Source: Centroberyx gerrardi
Taxonomy: Eukaryota; Chordata; Actinopteri; Beryciformes; Berycidae
Assembly (NCBI RefSeq): GCF_048128805.1
Contig: NC_136004.1
Coordinates: 17,442,685-17,506,684 of the forward strand
DNA: 64,000 nucleotides
Reading direction: 5' to 3'
Shown piece by piece: positions 24,646 through 38,500 of the stretch. Position numbers and translations under genes: made by a program. Numbering within the stretch: position 1 is the stretch's first letter; each line of letters opens with the position of its first letter. The notes beneath the pieces were generated by a model. The model was given only the letters and a program-made list of their open reading frames with translations, did not search any database and had not been told where the DNA came from.

Positions 24646-26492
24646 GTAAGCTGTTTGTGGCGATTTCTCTCCAGTTTCATTGTGTGGTGAGTCTAATTTT
24701 AACTTCAGTAGGTACGTTAATTCTTCTGGTAGGGTTTAAAATAGGTCGATAGATTAAGAGCTTAACTATCCCGGCAAAGGCTTCCTTAAGCCTCTGCTTA
24801 GAAGGTCATGTCTCAGCTGTGCTAGCTAGAGAAGTGGCCAAGCGCTAGCTGACACTGACAGGCACACTGCATCAGAGATAGCAGTTAGCAGCAGTTTCAT
24901 TCATCTAACGTTATTGCAAACATGCAGGAATGGGCAAATCAGTTATGCGTGAGTAATCGATCGAATCGTAACGTTAACTGGAGAACTATCTGCATATATT
25001 TTGTAACTTTACTAGTATATACGTTGCTTGCTTCCAGCTGAATTTTAAAGACATTCGAGCCTGCTATGCTAACGTTACCGTCGCGTTAGCCGGATGCTAG
25101 CCAGCTATCGAGCCCGAACTATGCTTTTTGGCTAGTGGTCTAACTTAAAGTTAGCTAATTACTCGTATTGCTAGCTTGGTAGCTAGCTAACAGCGCGCTA
25201 TTAGTTCAGTACCAGTACTGACACGATAGCAGTGTAAATTATTGTTATGGAAATATGCCGTAATGATGTGAAAGCCAGTTATTTTGTCTAGCTGCGTTAT
25301 CGACCGTTATAATAAGTCATGCTAACGTTATAGCATCATGTTTGGTTGACTTTGGCCACCAGCCTATCTGATGTTGACAGCTGTCTAAAGCTCAACGAAT
25401 AATGAAACTGTTAGCTAGCGTTAGATTCGTTGAACGCAATGATAGCAGTCAGTGGCAGGCCTCTGTCAGAAACGTGCATATCTAACTATTAAATATCTGA
25501 TAGCTACATTGTTTCTCTTGCATCAAACACGGTTTGCTGATTGATAGTTGCGCTAGTCTACCATAAGATCTGCATTAGATACAGGACAAGATACCTGGCG
25601 ATGTTTTGGTGGCACTAAAACAGCTCATCGCTACAGCTGAGCCAGTCCGTGAGTCCAGAGTGTTATGGATAGGTTTGGCTGTCAAGGCGAATTAGGATAA
25701 CCTATCTAACATAGGTCACCTTCCATATAATTGAGTAGAAAGCTAATGAAAGGCTAATACAATTTTTAGTCACAGCAGTTTTGATTTAGGAGTTAGCCTA
25801 TCAGTTTCATTCAGTGAATTTACTTTGACTACAAAGGGATACATTGAGCCTGTGTGGGGAACTGCCAGGCATTTCATATGTGTCATGATAATATAGTCCA
25901 CAATCTTACAATAGCCTATATGATAGCCTAGTAGGACAGTGACTGATCACAATCCTCAACAATGTCTTGATTTTCTATGGGGAATGAGTCTTATTGTCAT
26001 TGTCCTTTCTTAGGGGTATATATTGTTAAAGTGAGTGGTATTATCCTTTATAACTTTGATACTATGGCATAAGTTGTAGAGCAGGATCTATTGTCGAAAT
26101 GGGAAAAGATCTTTCTTAGAAAGGTGGCGGATCAAGAATGGAATTCAACAACAGGAAACGTATGGTGCTGTGTACTGCAGGGCTGCAGAATGATTTGAAG
26201 TTGACTCCATTAAAGAGATATTGTCAGCCAGGCTGATTAACTACATGCTGACCAAGAGGTTTTATGTTTTTAGAGGGGACATTAGTATTTGTTTTCTTAC
26301 CAAAAGTGCATTGTTTCCTTAGTAGATAAATCGCTGCCAAGTGTCCAAGAGAAGACAGGAATTCCCTCTTTTTTTGCCTGTGCTTGCACTTCTAGAATTT
26401 CCTGTTGCCCTTGTGAATCCCTGAATTTCCATTCAGGAAAAGAGATAAAACAAGTTGTTATTTCTGTTTCTCATTCTCTCTCACTTTTGCAG
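24646..26492 (+). other. ap1b1: ap1b1 intron 1 (5'UTR intron)
   Basis: Predicted GT-AG intron in the 5'UTR. Its first 800 bp is dense in GCTAGC and TAACGTTA palindromes; the rest is plain AT-rich sequence. Confidence 0.5.
24831..25419. repeat. Cluster of TAACGTTA and GCTAGC palindromes
   Basis: TAACGTTA occurs at 24906, 24969, 25070 and 25323. GCTAGC occurs at 24831, 24844, 25096, 25170, 25182 and 25414. By base counts alone about 0.01 and 0.14 occurrences would be expected in this length. They are dispersed words, not a tandem array. Confidence 0.8.
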
Positions 26493-26516
26493 GAGAACCG
26501 ACAATTTGGATCCAAG

Positions 26517-26553
26517 ATGACGGACTCCAAGTACTTCACCACTACCAAGAAAG
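26517..26553 (+). CDS. ap1b1: ap1b1 coding exon 2 (start)
   Basis: The exon begins at 26493 after TTTTGCAG and holds 24 nt of 5'UTR before ATG. Encodes [12 protein letters not shown] plus one base of G13, identical to the family N-terminus. The donor GTCTGA at 26554 is weak beyond the GT. Confidence 0.93.
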
Positions 26554-29500
26554 GTCTGATTGCTTACGTCATTTGTTCATTTATTAGATCAATTATTAAT
26601 GTCGCTAAGAGGCTAACCACCTTAGTGACACATTACGTTTTCCTAATTGGGTACCTCAGTTATTACTAACATTAATAGGATTGGGTGGCACAGTCATACA
26701 GCTGGGCGGTGCTTAATTATGATCTCTGCACAGAGAGATACCCAACTCATTAGGCTGTTGGATTAGTCCAATTAGTTTAGCGCTGTTAAGTAATGTCAAA
26801 AAATGAAATTGAAGGAACTCACAGCAACATGATATTCTATGCTTATGTAATTATTCAGACTTTGAAGCCCAAGAGACTTCACAAAGGCCTATCTGATTTA
26901 CCTGTTTTAAAGTTAAAGATGCTAAAGAAATGGATGCAGGTTCTCATATATTCTGTTTATTTGTTTTACGTGCCATTTGTAGAATAGATGTGGTGATGAG
27001 TGCAAACAACAGGGTCAAAGGGAAAAACTTGACTCTTTTATTTTAGTTTCTTTAAAATTCCACCCCATTTTCCCATGCTGCCATGCTCTTGTATCCACAA
27101 TAGTAATATTCATCAAACAACATTACCAAATGTATGGCCTAGTCTGGATCTGGAACTAGAAAAAAACACCTAAATTGTTATCACCCTGTCTGTGTATGAT
27201 TAACTTGAGCAGCTCTGGTTGTTCTTCTAAATCAGATTAGACACCCTGAGCATTAGCTTTCTGAGAATCAGCTGTCCTGCTGTCTCTCCTTGCTTGTGTT
27301 GCTCCTCTTTCACCCCCCCAAATTGGTGTGTGTTCCCACATAGATGCTTGCTAAATGCAAACGGATGCATTCATGCTTATGAGGGATAATGTACAGGCTA
27401 CTCATGTTTGTTTGGGATTGCATGAGACATCAGAGCATGTTGCGTCATTACCCTACAGTTTTTTCTGTGCATCTGGCCATTGTTTTTGTGTATAGTCCAG
27501 TGCTAAAATCTTCAGTGATATTTGGAGGGATTACAGGCTTTCAAACACTTGTAGACATTGAATAGTTGTGCTCAAATTAAAGCCTACGATCGACGGTTTA
27601 TTGTTTGAGTGTGTTTACACACTTTGTCACGCAGACAGGCATGGCAATGACACTCATCTGAAATGTAATCTAGTTAAAGTCCAGCTTTTGTACATAGGTC
27701 ACACAAATGGAACTGTTTGTGGTCCACTATCAGAGATACATATGATGTACTTTACCCAAAACTCAGACTCCAGATTCAGATTCATTCTTATTGAATGTTG
27801 TAGTGAGAAAAAAATGCAGTTATTAAAATTGTATGTTGATAACATGCGAGAATTGAGCAAGAATTTGAAAGTTTACAACAAAAAAATATCCCCTCTCTCC
27901 CATAACTCCTCCCTCCAAATGAGGCTCAGGCGCGTGCATGAGAGCGGGGGCAAACTCAATAAATTCCAAATCTTTTACACAAAACACAGCTCTGCTAGTC
28001 AGTCTAGTTGTTACTCAAACATTTGCCAGCAAAAATAAATTTTGTCAGCATAGCCATTGCAGTGTTGAAGAAAGAAGAACTCAGCTCAGGCTGGGAGTGT
28101 CCAAGAGCATAGCTTCTTTATTGCATACATGTATGGGTCAGCGCACAGAGTCAGAGCATGTCTGACAAAGTAAGCTGCACACAGGATGGTGAGGTGCATC
28201 TGTCTTTATACAGTGAAGCAAACAAGAGCCTGGCTACTTGGCCTTGAAGTGGAGATAACTTGCAGCAGTATAATGAACAGTTCAAACTAGAACAAAGACA
28301 AATTGTGAGGTGCAAACAAGTCGTGAGACATTGGGGGCACCTGGACAGTCGTAACAAGTTAATGAGAAAAAGGGTAAGGGGCTAAGGCAGGCAGGACCTG
28401 TATGTGAGTCATCACTAACATACAGCTGTCTAAATGGTTATGTAAGTCATCTATAAGTTTGCTTATACAAGTGTTACTCTAAAGTTTTATGAAGAAATGA
28501 TGTTGACACTGAAGATTAAAGGAGTTGTGACTCAAAGGTTTAAAGGTGATGCTACTCTTCCACAGTTGTTACAAACACACATTGTGATACAAATTGGTCA
28601 AGCCAGGTTCACTCTACACTGGAGAGAGAGCGCCGTCTCGGGCAAACTTGATAAATTCCAAACCTTTAATGCAAAACACAGGTCTGCTAGCTCAGTCTAG
28701 TTGTTACTGAAATATTCACCGGCAACTGTGGTCAATTAGTTACCCAAAGTTGCCAAAGCCAAAGCTACCGGTTGACTTGACTGACCTGAATGTGGTTACT
28801 TCCTCTCGTCTTGTGCAGTGGGGAAAATAACTGGCTTCCTTACACAACAAGTTTATTCCAGTCCCAGTATTCAGTTTGGATTATCGCTGTTTCCCATCAT
28901 CGTTCTGTGGGTATATTTGTTTCCTCTCTGCAGTCTGCAGGGTGGTCAGGAGTAGACTGAGCTATGCGCATGCGTGATTGACTGGCAGGAACGGACACCT
29001 CCTCGCAGAGAGCTCGTCTGATTGGTTGTTTAGACGCAGGCACCCTGCGATTTTGGAGTGGCTGATTACAGTCACCGTACAGAGACCGTATTTTTTCTCA
29101 GAGCATTTGAATTATTGATAGCCGTCGGGATATAAAGAAAATTTGCCTACCCCAGCTTGAAGAGCAAACTAGAGTGTACACATCATTGTGTGTGCAGGCG
29201 CTCATCATACTTTGAAAAAAATGGTTGGCCCAGAATTTTTTCTGTATGTCAGTGTGGCCATTCTCTATTCACAAGGGGTTCTGATAGATGAGGTACCATT
29301 GTACATTCTTCATCAGTGTATCCAACATCCAGTTTGTTTGCTGCACAGTTGGATGGCAACTCCTCTCCTCTCCCTACATGACAAACTGATTTTTTATTCT
29401 CTTGTGTGTACAGGGGAGATATTTGAGCTCAAGGCAGAGCTGAACAGCGATAAGAAAGAGAAGAAGAAGGAGGCTGTGAAGAAGGTCATTGCGTCTATGA

Positions 29501-32500
29501 CGGTTGGCAAGGATGTCAGGTGAGCCTAGAGAAATAATGTCAGAAACTCCCACACTGTAATAATGTAACGCAATACCTTTTGAGCTTGAGACACTAGTCA
29601 CATAACACCCTTTCCCCCTTCCAGCGCTTTGTTCCCAGATGTGGTGAACTGCATGCAGACAGACAACCTGGAGCTGAAGAAGCTGGTCTACCTCTACCTG
29701 ATGAACTACGCCAAGAGTCAGCCAGACATGGCTATCATGGCTGTTAACACCTTTGTCAAGGTATAGCACAGTCTCTCATAAGTATGTAAAAACTGCATGT
29801 ATGCATCTCCTCTTTTAATCATCATCTCTACTTATATGTGCTATTCTGGTTAATAGTGACTCTTCCCCATTTCCCTCTTTAGTCTTTCTCAGCTTACCCT
29901 GATCTTTAGGACTATCACAACCAAAAATAAATTAAACTATGAGATAATTACCAGATCTCAAGGTATCAGTTTGGGTCAAATACATCTATGTACTAACAAC
30001 ATGTTAGGAGGGTTCTTGGGCATTATAGCATTTGAAAATGTTTTTTACCGATCATCTTCTTCCCTTTTTATTGTCGAACAATAGCAGTAACGTCTCAAAA
30101 ATTTTGTTCCTAGAGAATTCAAATGCAAACAAATGTCAGATATTATTATGTCGGTCTCTCAGATGCATAATCCAAATAAATCAAGATCTGTGATGAAATC
30201 GAGTTGTGACCCATAAAAAGTGAAATAGATTAAAATTGTGAGGTCCCTGCTAATCTTTGCGCCACCGTACTGGCAGTAGAGACCTTATACCCCTCCACCA
30301 CAGCAATTTTTAAGATGTTAGCAAACATCTTTCAAAAGCTTTTGAGTCAGGAAAACTGGTTTTTTGCTTGTCATTATTCATTTTCCAACTCTTCCAAACC
30401 ACCCACCCAGGATTGCGAAGACCCTAACCCTCTTATTCGAGCCCTGGCTGTGCGTACCATGGGCTGTATCCGTGTGGACAAGATCACCGAGTACCTGTGT
30501 GAACCACTGAGGAAATGCCTGAAGGACGAAGACCCATATGTGAGGAAGACGGCGGCTGTGTGTGTAGCAAAGCTCCATGATATCAACGCCCAGCTGGTGG
30601 AGGACCAGGGCTTCCTGGATACCCTTAAGGACCTTATCTCTGACTCCAATCCCATGGTATGACTCTCTCAGGCAGCCAGCTAGAGAGCCAGCCAGGCTTT
30701 CTGACCCAGGGTTACACAGTAGGCTATAGGCTCTAGTCTAGTTCTGCATCTCACTGAAAAGCCCTATGCTGGCACACAAATGTACACAAACATTATGGCA
30801 ACATTGTTTTACTACAATGACCTAGTCTCTTTTACATCTGAATCTAGCTGGTGGCTACTATTCTTTCTGTCGGCACTTATTTGCATTCCCGTCTTCTTCC
30901 TTAGGTGGTAGCGAATGCAGTGGCAGCCCTGTCTGAGATAGCAGAGTCTCACCCCAACAGTAACCTGCTGGACCTGAACCCTCAGTCCATCAATAAGCTG
31001 CTGACAGCTCTAAATGAGTGCACAGAGTGGGGCCAGATCTTCATTCTAGACTGCCTGGCCAACTACACACCCCGCGATGATCGCGAGTCCCAAAGGTTAG
31101 AGAGGGCTCTTCCCTCACAAACAGACTTTCTTTTCCTCCAATTAGCATTAGCAATTAGTATTCCCAGCGAACCCAATGTAATTTGCTACTCTTTCTTTTT
31201 TCTCCTATATCATCTACATCTGCTAGCATCTGTGAGCGGGTGACCCCTCGACTCTCCCATGCCAACTCTGCAGTAGTGTTGTCAGCAGTAAAAGTGCTGA
31301 TGAAGTTCATGGAGATGCTGCCCAAGGACCTGGACTACTATGGCACCCTGCTGAAGAAGCTGGCCCCTCCACTGGTCACCCTGCTGTCTGCTGAGCCCGA
31401 GCTGCAATATGTGGCTCTCAGAAACATCAACCTCATTGTACAGAAACGGTAAACCTGGGGAGAAGGCCCCCCTCAGCACTATTTATACATGTTGAATTGT
31501 TTATAATAGCAGGCCTTAATAAATTGAGCCTTTTGTATGCTACATTTCAGTAGTATAACAGACTTAAGCTAATTGCCACCAATAATAAATAAAAATGTCC
31601 ATTTGCCTTTTAGCCCAGAGATCCTGAAACACGAGATGAAGGTTTTCTTTGTAAAGTACAATGACCCAATCTACGTCAAACTGGAGAAGTTGGACATCAT
31701 GATTCGCCTAGCTTCTCAAGCCAACATCGCCCAGGTAACCCACCCATACAGATGCTCTACAGCAAGGAAGCTCTACAATTTGATTTAGATGTCCTAGTAC
31801 TCTCAGTGACACTGATGCTCTGGTACCTGTGTGCCCTGCTGTAGGTGCTGGCTGAGCTGAAGGAGTATGCCACTGAGGTGGATGTGGACTTTGTCCGTAA
31901 AGCGGTCCGAGCCATTGGCCGCTGTGCCATCAAAGTAGAGGTGGGTGGAGATGATGTAATACTGTCATCAGATGCTCTGTTTGGCAAATCCTAGTATCAG
32001 CTACGTGTTGCAAGGATAAAGTATCAGTTTATAACATTCATGTTGACGCGTTCTTGGACTCCACCAGATAACGCCATTGAAAGTGACAAAATGCCACTAA
32101 TAAAGCACAGCTGTGGTGTTTCTATGATGAACAGTAGGTGGCTCTGTTATCCTGCCAGATTTTTATTTATTTATTTTTTTAATCTCCGTCTGTTAGCAAT
32201 CAGCAGAGCGCTGTGTCAGCACCCTGCTGGACCTCATCCAGACCAAGGTCAACTACGTGGTGCAGGAGGCCATTGTGGTCATCAAGGATATCTTCCGCAA
32301 GTACCCCAACAAGTAGGTTCTCTGTTTGGCATCAGTGTGGTCATTCACCCATTCTTCTGTGAGATTGACAATTCATATACAGGAAGAATTCTGATCAACT
32401 ATCAATTACATTCTGTTTTGCAGTGAGTTTTCAGTGCAGAATAATGTAGGAGGTAAAGCCAATGCTTGATTATATTTGCATCAGATTGGAGGATTTTTCT

Positions 32501-35500
32501 GTGGGGTTGCTGTTTATTGGTCCATCAATCAAAAGTATTATCTATATGAAGGCACAGACATTTATTAAAGCTTTATTACAGACTCAGTTTATTGGCCAGC
32601 CATTCAACTTGAAGCCGCTCGTGGATGTGACATGCAGTGTCATGTACTCTGCTGTTGAAATTTAATAAAGGTATAGCACTTACTCACACATGCTAGTACT
32701 TACTCACATATGCAAGCAGGCACCCTGACTTTTCCACTTCACTGACCCTCAGATTATATTCTCTTGGTCTTAAAATAGGCAGAGAAAAAGCTCATTACTC
32801 TGACATAAAGTGATTTCTGCTTGGCTTTCATCACTAAATGCATGCAGAAGAGTTTTGGGGCAAGCAAATTATCCTTACATAAACACACAGTTATATACAG
32901 TGTCCACAGTGCACAGTGCTGAACCCACCAACACCCCCTGACCATGCCTAGTCAAAGGGCAGGCAGAGCTGGAGCGTGACTCCTGCTGTGGGTCCGGCAG
33001 ATTGGATCCATATGCCAGGCAGAAAAAACTGTCCCACACAACAGCAGACTGTCACCCTGAAGCACTGGGCTGTTGTGCCACCTAAACCTCCAAGGGAGCA
33101 GCTTAGCAGGGCTTCCAACTTGGCATGGCTCAAGCTCGGCTATGAGTCACTACCCAGTCAAACTGCTGCCTGCTCTTTTAATTAGACATCAACTAAGTGT
33201 TTCTGCCTTAGAGGAAATGCATTAATTAGATGGAATTGGTTGTTGTCCTCTGTGCTATTTGACCACCTTTAGGCCTCATTGTTTGCATGTACGAGGAAAG
33301 TGTTTTATGTGTATGCAGAGCAGACGCTGCTTTTGGTATTCATCAACTGCTGCAGAAAATATTGGGGGATCAGCGAGTGTCAACTCTGGTAACCGTGCTG
33401 TCAAAAGACTAACATGCTTCATTGTTCTGCTAAGTAAATATTCAGGCATACAAAACAAAATAAAAAAATGTACATGAACTGCCCTGGGAATCTGTAGTTA
33501 CAGTTCAGTTTTTCTTCTGACTCTCCATTCACTTGTGTTCATCTTGGAAGAAAGAGTGTATGCTATAATGCATTTATAAACTATGGTGACGAGGTGATGA
33601 TATATTTTTTTGTGTGTTCAGGGATCTATTTTTCAAGCTAGCAAGCAAATTTGCTTTAAACGTAAGCCAAAACTATATATCCAGTACTGATTTGAGCCAT
33701 TGAGTTGCTGAATAATGCGAGAGTTTCCGCTATGCATTTCCTAAGTGAGACTGAGCAGGGATGAAGCTTGCAAGTTGACATAGTAATAATCACAGACCGG
33801 CATGGGAGAAGCATGTAGTATTAGTGTCAATCAGGTCAGCCCAAACATTTTGTTTTGTTGTTGTAATGGCCATTGTTTCATAGATGACCAAAGACCTTTG
33901 TTGTCTACAACTGTATGGTGCATTACCCTATACCTGATCATTCAGTTGTCAGAATGAACTGATCATGTACTTCTGTTGAGTTCCAAGTACCAAAAGTACC
34001 AAGTAATTCACAAGAATTGGCAATGTATGGTTATTCTGATTTTTGTCTTGCCTCATGAGGTTTGTTGAGTGTATGTAATGTTGCTTTGTGTGACTGTTGC
34101 CAGGTATGAGAGTGTGATTGCTACTCTGTGTGAGAACCTGGACTCCTTGGATGAGCCGGAGGCGCGGGCAGCCATGATCTGGATTGTGGGAGAGTACGCT
34201 GAGCGCATCGACAACGCTGACGAGCTGCTGGAGAGTTTCCTGGAAGGTTTCCATGATGAAAGCACTCAGGTCTGTTTGGGGTGGGGTGGAGTGGGATTGG
34301 TTGTTCCTCTGAAGAGGTAAACGGCCTCTACAAGGCTAGTGGCGTTAAGACATTTGTAGTCGGTGTGTGTCACATTTGGTTACTGACAACAAGAGGCTTT
34401 GGTTAGCTGCTGCCAAGCATTGAAAATGGAGTTGACATGCCATGCAACAGTGGCTACAGAGAATTGGTCTTATTTAACTGACAAAATTTGTGGTAACTGC
34501 GAGAGAAATGAAAGAATCCTAGAGGGATGGAAATGTTTTGTTTTTCTGAGACTAAGCCTGCTAATGGGAATACACAGCACCTGTTTGGGAACATTTCAAT
34601 AGTAATTTAAGTCTGTATTGTGTCTCATAGATTTCCATGTCTGGCTGAGAGGCACGTTTTGTAGAAAAGCAAGTCTTTAGTCTGTAGAGTATTTTGCCGC
34701 AGTTTGTTCTGGGATTAGGCCTAGCCTTACTTGTTTGGAGAGCTCACCCTAAGCAATAGATTAATTCCCATATTAATGCCTTGGAGAGGATATTGTGTTG
34801 GCTATAAAGTGATTTTCATGGGTAGAAATTCATTACACTACAGATGTTCCCTTTTGTGCTGTTGTTAGGTTATTGCAAGTAGCTTCAGTCTAGTCATTTG
34901 AATGTTGCATCACTGTTTTCTCTGTTTTTGTGGGGTTTTTTCTGCCGGTCATATGTGTTGCTGAGCTTTCAGTCTAAATGTCCTTCATCAGAGGATACAT
35001 GTATGAAAGTTGTTTAGATCGAAACATCTGTAATGCATATGAAAATCACATGGATGTAGGTGTGGAAGTATTCTCCTCAGACTTAACTGTACAATTGAAC
35101 AGTAGTCTTTCTATAGAATCTTATTTTGAATGTAAATGGGAGGTGTAAATGAAACCCTCCTTCACCCTAGTATATTAACTGTTTAAAATAAGGTATCCTG
35201 AGCAGGAATAGTGAGATGCACCCCGTCGCTATATTTCATTTGTAGCCTAAATCAAAACTGTGCTGACACTAGCTGCATACAAGTGTTAGTATTGGTGACG
35301 AGTTGTGATCTGTGTGTCCGCTGGGTCCTCTAGGTGCAGCTGCAGCTACTGACGGCCATAGTCAAGTTGTTCCTGAAAAAGCCGACTGAGACCCAGGAGC
35401 TGGTGCAGCAAGTGCTAAGCCTGGCCACACAGGTGAGAATAAACACACGCACAGGCACATATCATTTATGCACAAGCCATCATCTCCGTCTACAAACATG

Positions 35501-38500
35501 TTACAATCCTCACCCCACTGAATCTTATCCCCTCTCCCATGTCTTTCTCCTGGCCTTTCTGTAATTTGCTCTCATCAAAACAGTCCCTTTGACCTCTCTC
35601 CTTAGCTCTTATTCTTTGTAGAAGATCATTAGGGCGGTATTGTTTGAGATGGAAGACAATAATATTGGGCATTAACTCCACATATAAGTGCGTGTGTAGT
35701 TTAAAACACATACTTTAGATTCTGTGTAAAGATGACAAGCTAGTGCAAAAAGGGGTTATCAGCAGTTATTACTGCTCCGACTCTCCTTTCAACCTTATAA
35801 AAAGGCCCTGAGAAATCTTCTGCGCATAAGACAGAAAATTGCCAGTGAAAATAACATGATAACCATTATGCTCGGCATTAATATTCTGTCCGCTGTGTGT
35901 GAAGCGGTTATGTATTCACCTGGCAGTGCACTAATGTAAAATTCCTAGGAGTTGCTGCTCCCCAAAACCTATCTGCTGCTGCGAGTACAGTAAGCTAGCA
36001 AAACAACAAATAATATAGTCAGAAGTATCTTAGCAGTAACCAAAGCACTTAAATGATATTACAGCTATCCATGAGATGGACTTGCACTGTGAAGTTGAAA
36101 AGCCATGGAAATGGCTCAATAGCAGCCAGCAGTTACACTAGTATGCAGTTCATACCAGCATACAGTAGTTAAGGGTCGAGATTGTTTTTCCTGTTTCTAG
36201 TTGTTTATGTCTATGGTTGTTCATGGCTCTGTTTAAAAACCTGTGGTTATGGTTACATCTAGGTTGTTCTTTGTTAAATACAGATTTAAAGAGCAAATTC
36301 TCTGTTTTTATACTTCATTGATAAGTCATTATAAAGCCACAGGTTTAATGCCTTAATATTTAAGCAATGGCAATGATTACAAGAAAAAAAAGTTTGGACA
36401 TTAACGTTTCTGTCCAAACCACCCCCGGTTTTATTCAAATACCGATTCAAATACAAATGGTAGCATCTCTGAACAAGTGTGTGTTGCCTGTATGTTTATA
36501 TGCATGAATAAAATATGCATGTATTATTTTATGTACATTGGGAGGGGGTGCGAACTGTCTGTAGCCATCAAATGTTCAGAGTGCAGCATGACTACCCATG
36601 ATGATGCACTACAAAATTTAGTTGCACTTGCGTCATATGAACTCTGTGGTCACACCACATTGTCTCTCACACACACATACACACTCGCACTCAAGGGCAG
36701 AGTCTACTGCTGTGAGTGAGCCTACTTTGGGAAATCATGGACTCCTGTTGTCCAGATTTGGCCTCAAAATAGCCCAGAGTAGAATATGCTCATCGTGGAA
36801 TGGATCAAGTCTCTCAGTTTGAAATGGTCTGTGATACACATGCAAAACATTGTTTTCTCATATCAAATTGTTTAATGAATGGTAATTAATTCAGTGATTG
36901 ATCCAACAAATATGTTTGGCAACAGTGCTCAGAACTGTCCATTTTCTGTAATTAGGCTGCCAGTTGTGTGTGTGTGTGTTTGTGTGTACCAAGCATGGAT
37001 GGACAAAGATACACACACACACACATAATTGAGAGCAGTAGTGCAGGAACAAAGCAGCAAAGGCGAGAGAACGCACCTTACAACTTAAAACAGCCTTATA
37101 ACAAAATTAGATAATGCATTTTATTGCTGCCATCCATGTCAACACTGAAAGGAGAGAAGATCCTTGGGGTTTTGAGGGAATCAATGGTCCTGAAGACTTC
37201 TAGCATGTAGTAACATCTTGGCTGTGATACATTTTCAGAATCTGCAGATATTTGGAATAGTTGAGTTTAAAACATTAATTTCACAGAGTTTTCTCTTCAC
37301 AGTTCTCAAATTCTGTGAGAGCCTCACGCATTATCCGTAGATTTTAGATTTCATGGCCTGTATCATGTAAGATCTTATTTTTAAGCTTATTTGATTTTGT
37401 CGAAATCCAAGGAACCTTCTACTGTTGCCATGCTAATTAAGATGTACAATGGTAAGTTGTCTTATCCTGTACCCAAGTGTTAGCACTAGCCCAAGGCTGA
37501 GTCCTTAACTCTGTTGATATCTTTGAATCTCTGCTCAGTCTCTTAAATCAGGGGCAAGCAAAGAAGAGTCTAACATTAGGTATTCATTATACACGCTACA
37601 TAAATAATACTCTTCGCCCTCATGCCTCCATCTTTGTCTCCAGGACTCGGACAACCCAGACCTTCGTGACCGCGGCTACATCTACTGGCGTCTGCTCTCC
37701 ACCGACCCCGTGGCCGCCAAGGAGGTGGTCCTGGCCGAGAAGCCCCTGATCTCCGAGGAGACGGACCTGATTGAGCCCACCCTGCTAGAGGAGCTCATCT
37801 GCCACATTGGCACCCTGGCGTCTGTCTACCACAAGCCCCCCAGTGCCTTTGTGGAGGGCAGCCGCGGGGTGCAGCACAAGAGGCTCCCTGCTCGTACCGG
37901 ATCGTGAGTCATGCACATACCGCTCTGATGTTTTTTAAAACCGCCGCAGTCATTCAGTCAGGAGGGTTTATTTATTCAAGTGGACCTCGCTTCTTGACTC
38001 CTCGATCATGTTTTCCCTGAAGTCTGCTGAGTCATACGCTCGTCAGTAGAGTCTAGTTGTGCAGCTGTTTTCCTTCCTTCCTGCCTTCAGATGAAACACA
38101 TTGCACCTACTTAATGTTCGCTGTGGGTGTTTTGATCAGAGATGTTCGAGCCTCATCTTTAGCTCGGCTAATTAGAGTCACATCATCGGTTTGATTACAA
38201 ATGAAGTTTACAGTATTAAAAGAAATTCACAATTAATCAAATCACCAGAAATCTATCTATCTAGTATTTAAAACAATAATAAAATAAATAACATTACAAC
38301 TTAAATAAATAACCTACAGCAATCTTATTGAACTTTTGGTAACACTTTAGATTAGGGAACACATTTTAACTATTAATAAGTTGCTTATTAACATGCATAT
38401 TAGTAATGTATTGTTCATTGTTAGTCATTACAGACCACTTATTAGCACCTTATTCTACACTATTGGATTCTACAAGTATACCCCATTAATTATGGGTTTT

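Larger units (their letters stand above)
26554..29413 (+). other. ap1b1: ap1b1 intron 2 (2.9 kb)
   Basis: GT-AG intron. It contains two diverged direct repeats (27951-28032 and 28643-28725) and a likely dispersed repeat at about 28940-29060. The open frame between 27568 and 28038 has no family resemblance. Confidence 0.75.

Noticed and set aside
27568..28038. A 156-codon open frame in ap1b1 intron 2
   Set aside because: It overlaps the direct-repeat element, has no recognisable domain, and its composition follows the surrounding AT-rich intron.
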